From JAJRXG01 sp964470035 (GTDB lineage: Bacteria; Bacteroidota; Bacteroidia; Chitinophagales; Saprospiraceae), in the NCBI GenBank assembly GCA_964470035.1, contig CAYYBR010000187.1, forward strand, positions 1 through 8,516: a stretch of 8,516 nucleotides of DNA. The letters are read 5' to 3'. Position 1 is the stretch's first letter, and every line of letters starts with the position of its first letter. Shown here piece by piece: positions 7,258-8,516 of the stretch. The notes under the pieces are model-generated. The model was not told the DNA's origin, searched no databases, and worked only from the letters and a program-made list of their open reading frames with translations. The translations under genes and the position numbers were made by a program.

Positions 7258-7277
7258 CCGCAAGCCATTGTTTGCGG
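7258..7277. other. 6-bp stem-loop with 8-base loop
   Basis: CCGCAA (7258-7263) pairs with TTGCGG (7272-7277) around GCCATTGT. It lies only 8 bases before the next hairpin and is part of the hairpin-dense stretch. Confidence 0.45.
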
Positions 7278-7285
7278 CACCCTCA

Positions 7286-7326
7286 CAGTAGTGCTCTGGC
7301 ACTACTGGTTACGCTATGAGCGTAAC
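7286..7326. other. Back-to-back perfect hairpins (9 bp and 8 bp) with no gap
   Basis: CAGTAGTGC (7286-7294) pairs with GCACTACTG (7299-7307) around TCTG. The very next base begins GTTACGCT (7308-7315), which pairs with AGCGTAAC (7319-7326) around ATG. Two perfect stems joined without a spacer would stack coaxially in RNA, and could extrude together in DNA. No known RNA motif is recognised. Confidence 0.65.
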
Positions 7327-7453
7327 TACTTCGTGCGTGTTAGCGATTGAAAAAAATGAACAGGAAAGACAAGAGCTGAGACTGGGGCTTTAGAGAATCA
7401 AGTGATTGTTAAGGGGGGAAGTCAAGCAAGAGTGATAAAGAGATAAGATAGCT
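7327..7453. other. Gene-free, purine-rich stretch within the hairpin region
   Basis: The plus strand here is strongly purine-rich, with runs such as GAAAAAAATGAA near 7345 and AAGGGGGGAAG near 7410. No open reading frame, tRNA or clear hairpin is seen, in contrast to both flanks. Confidence 0.35.
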
Positions 7454-7490
7454 CAATGGGTTTAAAACCCATTGTCAAGCGCATAGCGCT
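7454..7490. other. Near-perfect 21-base palindrome followed by a small GC hairpin
   Basis: CAATGGGTTT (7454-7463) and AAACCCATTG (7465-7474) are exact reverse complements about one central A; as RNA the loop would open to 3-5 bases. Three bases later AGCGC (7478-7482) pairs with GCGCT (7486-7490) around ATA. Neither is followed by a T-run. Confidence 0.6.
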
Positions 7491-7550
7491 GGAATGAGGG
7501 TGTCTTTTATAATTGATCACTCCAAACAGGTAGAAATGCAGATTGAATAT

Positions 7551-7571
7551 GCGCGAGACGCGCTGGGCAAC
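7551..7571 (-). repeat. Inverted relic copy of the 43-bp array unit
   Basis: Read on the minus strand, 7571-7551 matches the unit's GTTGTCCAGCGCGTCCTCGC core with one base missing in the loop and one A-to-G type change. It is thus a solitary copy in opposite orientation about 750 bases from the array, evidence that the unit has been dispersed and not only tandemly duplicated. Confidence 0.6.
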
Positions 7572-7587
7572 TTCTTCGACAGTCTAC

Positions 7588-7625
7588 GTTGACTTGCGCG
7601 TCCTCACGCAAGATCCATATGTAGA
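7588..7625 (+). repeat. Direct relic copy of the array unit with a rebuilt stem
   Basis: This copy keeps GTTG, GCGCGTCCTC and the trailing TGTAG of the unit, but its stem arms are now CTTGCG (7593-7598) and CGCAAG (7607-7612) instead of the GTCC/GGAC type. Both sides of the stem have changed so that pairing is retained, while the TCCT loop is unchanged. That pattern suggests selection on, or a mechanism that maintains, the hairpin. Confidence 0.6.
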
Positions 7626-7637
7626 TACTGCAAGTAT
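7625..7637. other. Small 5-bp hairpin
   Basis: ATACT and AGTAT pair around GCA immediately after the relic repeat. It is short enough to be chance; it is listed because it continues the series. Confidence 0.3.
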
Positions 7638-7712
7638 GCATAAGAATCCCTCAAAATATTGTGATTAATCTTCACAGAATTTCTATGGTGAGTAATGATT
7701 TGTTAAATTTAT

Positions 7713-7814
7713 CGATAGGGAAAACGTATATGTCTCTGTTGAATTACATAATGATGCTGATCTGCTGCTTGTGATGAGTCTCTTGTAATCTGTGCTCATC
7801 ATAGTTTCCTATCG
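7713..7814. repeat. Imperfect inverted repeat enclosing a 7-bp hairpin, upstream of the last gene
   Basis: CGATAGGGAAAAC (7713-7725) is nearly the reverse complement of GTTTCCTATCG (7804-7814), differing by two single-base insertions. Within the enclosed 78 bases TGATGAG (7772-7778) pairs with CTCATCA (7795-7801). If transcribed, this would fold into a structured leader ending just before the purine-rich AGGAGGGG. It might regulate the downstream gene or mark a small decayed element; both are inference. Confidence 0.4.
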
Positions 7815-7816
7815 GT

Positions 7817-7824
7817 AGGAGGGG
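7817..7824 (+). promoter_or_regulatory. Possible ribosome binding site AGGAGGGG
   Basis: A strong purine match to the Shine-Dalgarno sequence ends 16 bases before the ATG at 7841, which is too far for ideal spacing. It does not suit the alternative start at 7895 either. It may therefore be incidental. Confidence 0.25.
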
Positions 7825-7840
7825 AAAGTTACTGTGGATA

Positions 7841-8515
7841 ATGGAAAGGTGGAGATATAACATAGTTAGCGACAAGCAAAAGAAAAAATCTTACATGGCA
7901 AAAAATAGCGAAATACAAAAAATAGGAAAAAGCCCAACTCGACTAAAAAAGTGGTTTATAATAATTTTATGTTTCTTTCTAATCCTTCCAATTTGGAATA
8001 TCGGAAAAGGAATAATTGATTACTCTAAAGGAGAAGCAAGATTAAAATTAATAGGATATCCATCACCTGAATTTGCAAATATCAATCAAGAATTCAGAAT
8101 TGAAAATCAAAGTTTAGGGTGTACTTTCACAGGAATAGAATATTTGACATCTTTTAGATATAATCAAACTGTAAAGTTTCTAATCAAGAAATTCGGATAC
8201 CAAAAGAATTCATATATCGGGGTAATGCCGACTGAAAGTGAAGCAAAAGAACTTTTATTAATTGGAGAATATGAGACTGGAGAATCAGAAATGGTTGAAG
8301 AGCAAATAATCAAAATCGTAAATGATTCTAAAATTTGCCAAATCAATTTAAAGGAACAGCATGGATTAGTTCGCATGACAATTAAAGAATCAGAATTGAA
8401 TCCAAATCCGAAATTGAAAATAATTGATGATTGCCTAATAAGTCAACTTAATAAGAATTGGATATATTTAATCGCATTGAAAAATAATAAAGTAATTGCT
8501 CAATACAGAATTTAA
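7841..8515 (+). CDS. Unrecognised single-pass membrane protein, A+T-rich
   Basis: A complete 224-residue protein that I cannot assign to a family. A short basic N-terminus (SPTRLKKW at 31-38) precedes one hydrophobic segment at about 39-57 (FIIILCFFLILPIWNIGK), followed by a hydrophilic domain to residue 224. By the positive-inside rule the N-terminus is cytoplasmic and residues 60-224 lie outside the membrane. The Cys at 44 is not in a lipobox, so it is not a lipoprotein. Three cysteines (94, 166, 198) lie in the outer domain. A second Met at residue 19 (7895) gives an ATGGCAAAAAA-type start preceded by a purine run and may be the real start. The gene is clearly richer in A+T than the operon, with AAA, GAA, ATT and AAT codons dominating, suggesting recent acquisition or an accessory gene. 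It is divergent from the tldD operon across 1.45 kb of hairpin-rich DNA. Confidence 0.75.
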   Translation: MERWRYNIVSDKQKKKSYMAKNSEIQKIGKSPTRLKKWFIIILCFFLILPIWNIGKGIIDYSKGEARLKLIGYPSPEFANINQEFRIENQSLGCTFTGIEYLTSFRYNQTVKFLIKKFGYQKNSYIGVMPTESEAKELLLIGEYETGESEMVEEQIIKIVNDSKICQINLKEQHGLVRMTIKESELNPNPKLKIIDDCLISQLNKNWIYLIALKNNKVIAQYRI

Positions 8516-8516
8516 A

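Noticed and set aside
7286..7326. Integron attC site
   Set aside because: The paired hairpins lack the R'/R'' core site GTTRRRY arrangement with unpaired extrahelical bases, and no integrase or gene cassette is visible.
7958..8010. Lipoprotein signal around Cys44 of the orphan membrane protein
   Set aside because: The residues before the Cys are Ile-Ile-Leu, which lack the small residue required at -1 of a lipobox.

Overview
The window reads as a piece of a Bacteroidota chromosome, perhaps a Saprospiria- or Cytophagia-like lineage; the finer placement is a guess. The evidence is gene content: a TldD/TldE pair followed by DUF4159, MoxR, DUF58 and a BatA-type N-terminal membrane protein, an arrangement I associate with this phylum. 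Most starts lack a Shine-Dalgarno motif, and the promoter candidate resembles the TTTG / TAnnTTTG type, both of which fit.

Positions 1-6389 hold one tightly packed minus-strand operon, read right to left: tldD (GTG start, twin-arginine-like N-terminus, HESVGH zinc motif), tldE/pmbA, a DUF4159 protein, a MoxR AAA+ ATPase, a DUF58 protein with a VWA-type DxSxS motif, and a BatA-N membrane protein that runs off the left edge. Gaps are 23, 13, 12, -1 and 5 bases, so co-expression is very likely. The left half is a MoxR/DUF58/Bat module: a AAA+ ATPase paired with a VWA-like protein and a membrane partner. The right half is a TldD/TldE metallopeptidase of the class that trims peptides and modified precursors. 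What links the two halves is not visible here.

Positions 6390-7840 are about 1.45 kb without a convincing gene, but rich in structure. A tandem array of five near-identical 24-nt hairpins (period about 43 bp) lies at 6591-6805 with decayed copies on each side. From about 6900 to 7640 there is an unusually dense string of short, mostly perfect hairpins of unrelated stem sequence, including two that abut with no gap. Two further relics of the array unit sit at 7551-7571 (inverted) and 7588-7625 (direct, with a rebuilt stem). No known RNA family was recognised.

Positions 7841-8515 carry one complete plus-strand gene for an unrecognised single-pass membrane protein. It is much richer in A+T than the operon, which suggests transfer or a fast-evolving accessory gene beside the hairpin region.

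The best candidates for undescribed biology are the hairpin-rich intergenic region with its dispersed repeat family, and the functional link between an apparently exported TldD, a non-exported TldE and the MoxR/Bat module.
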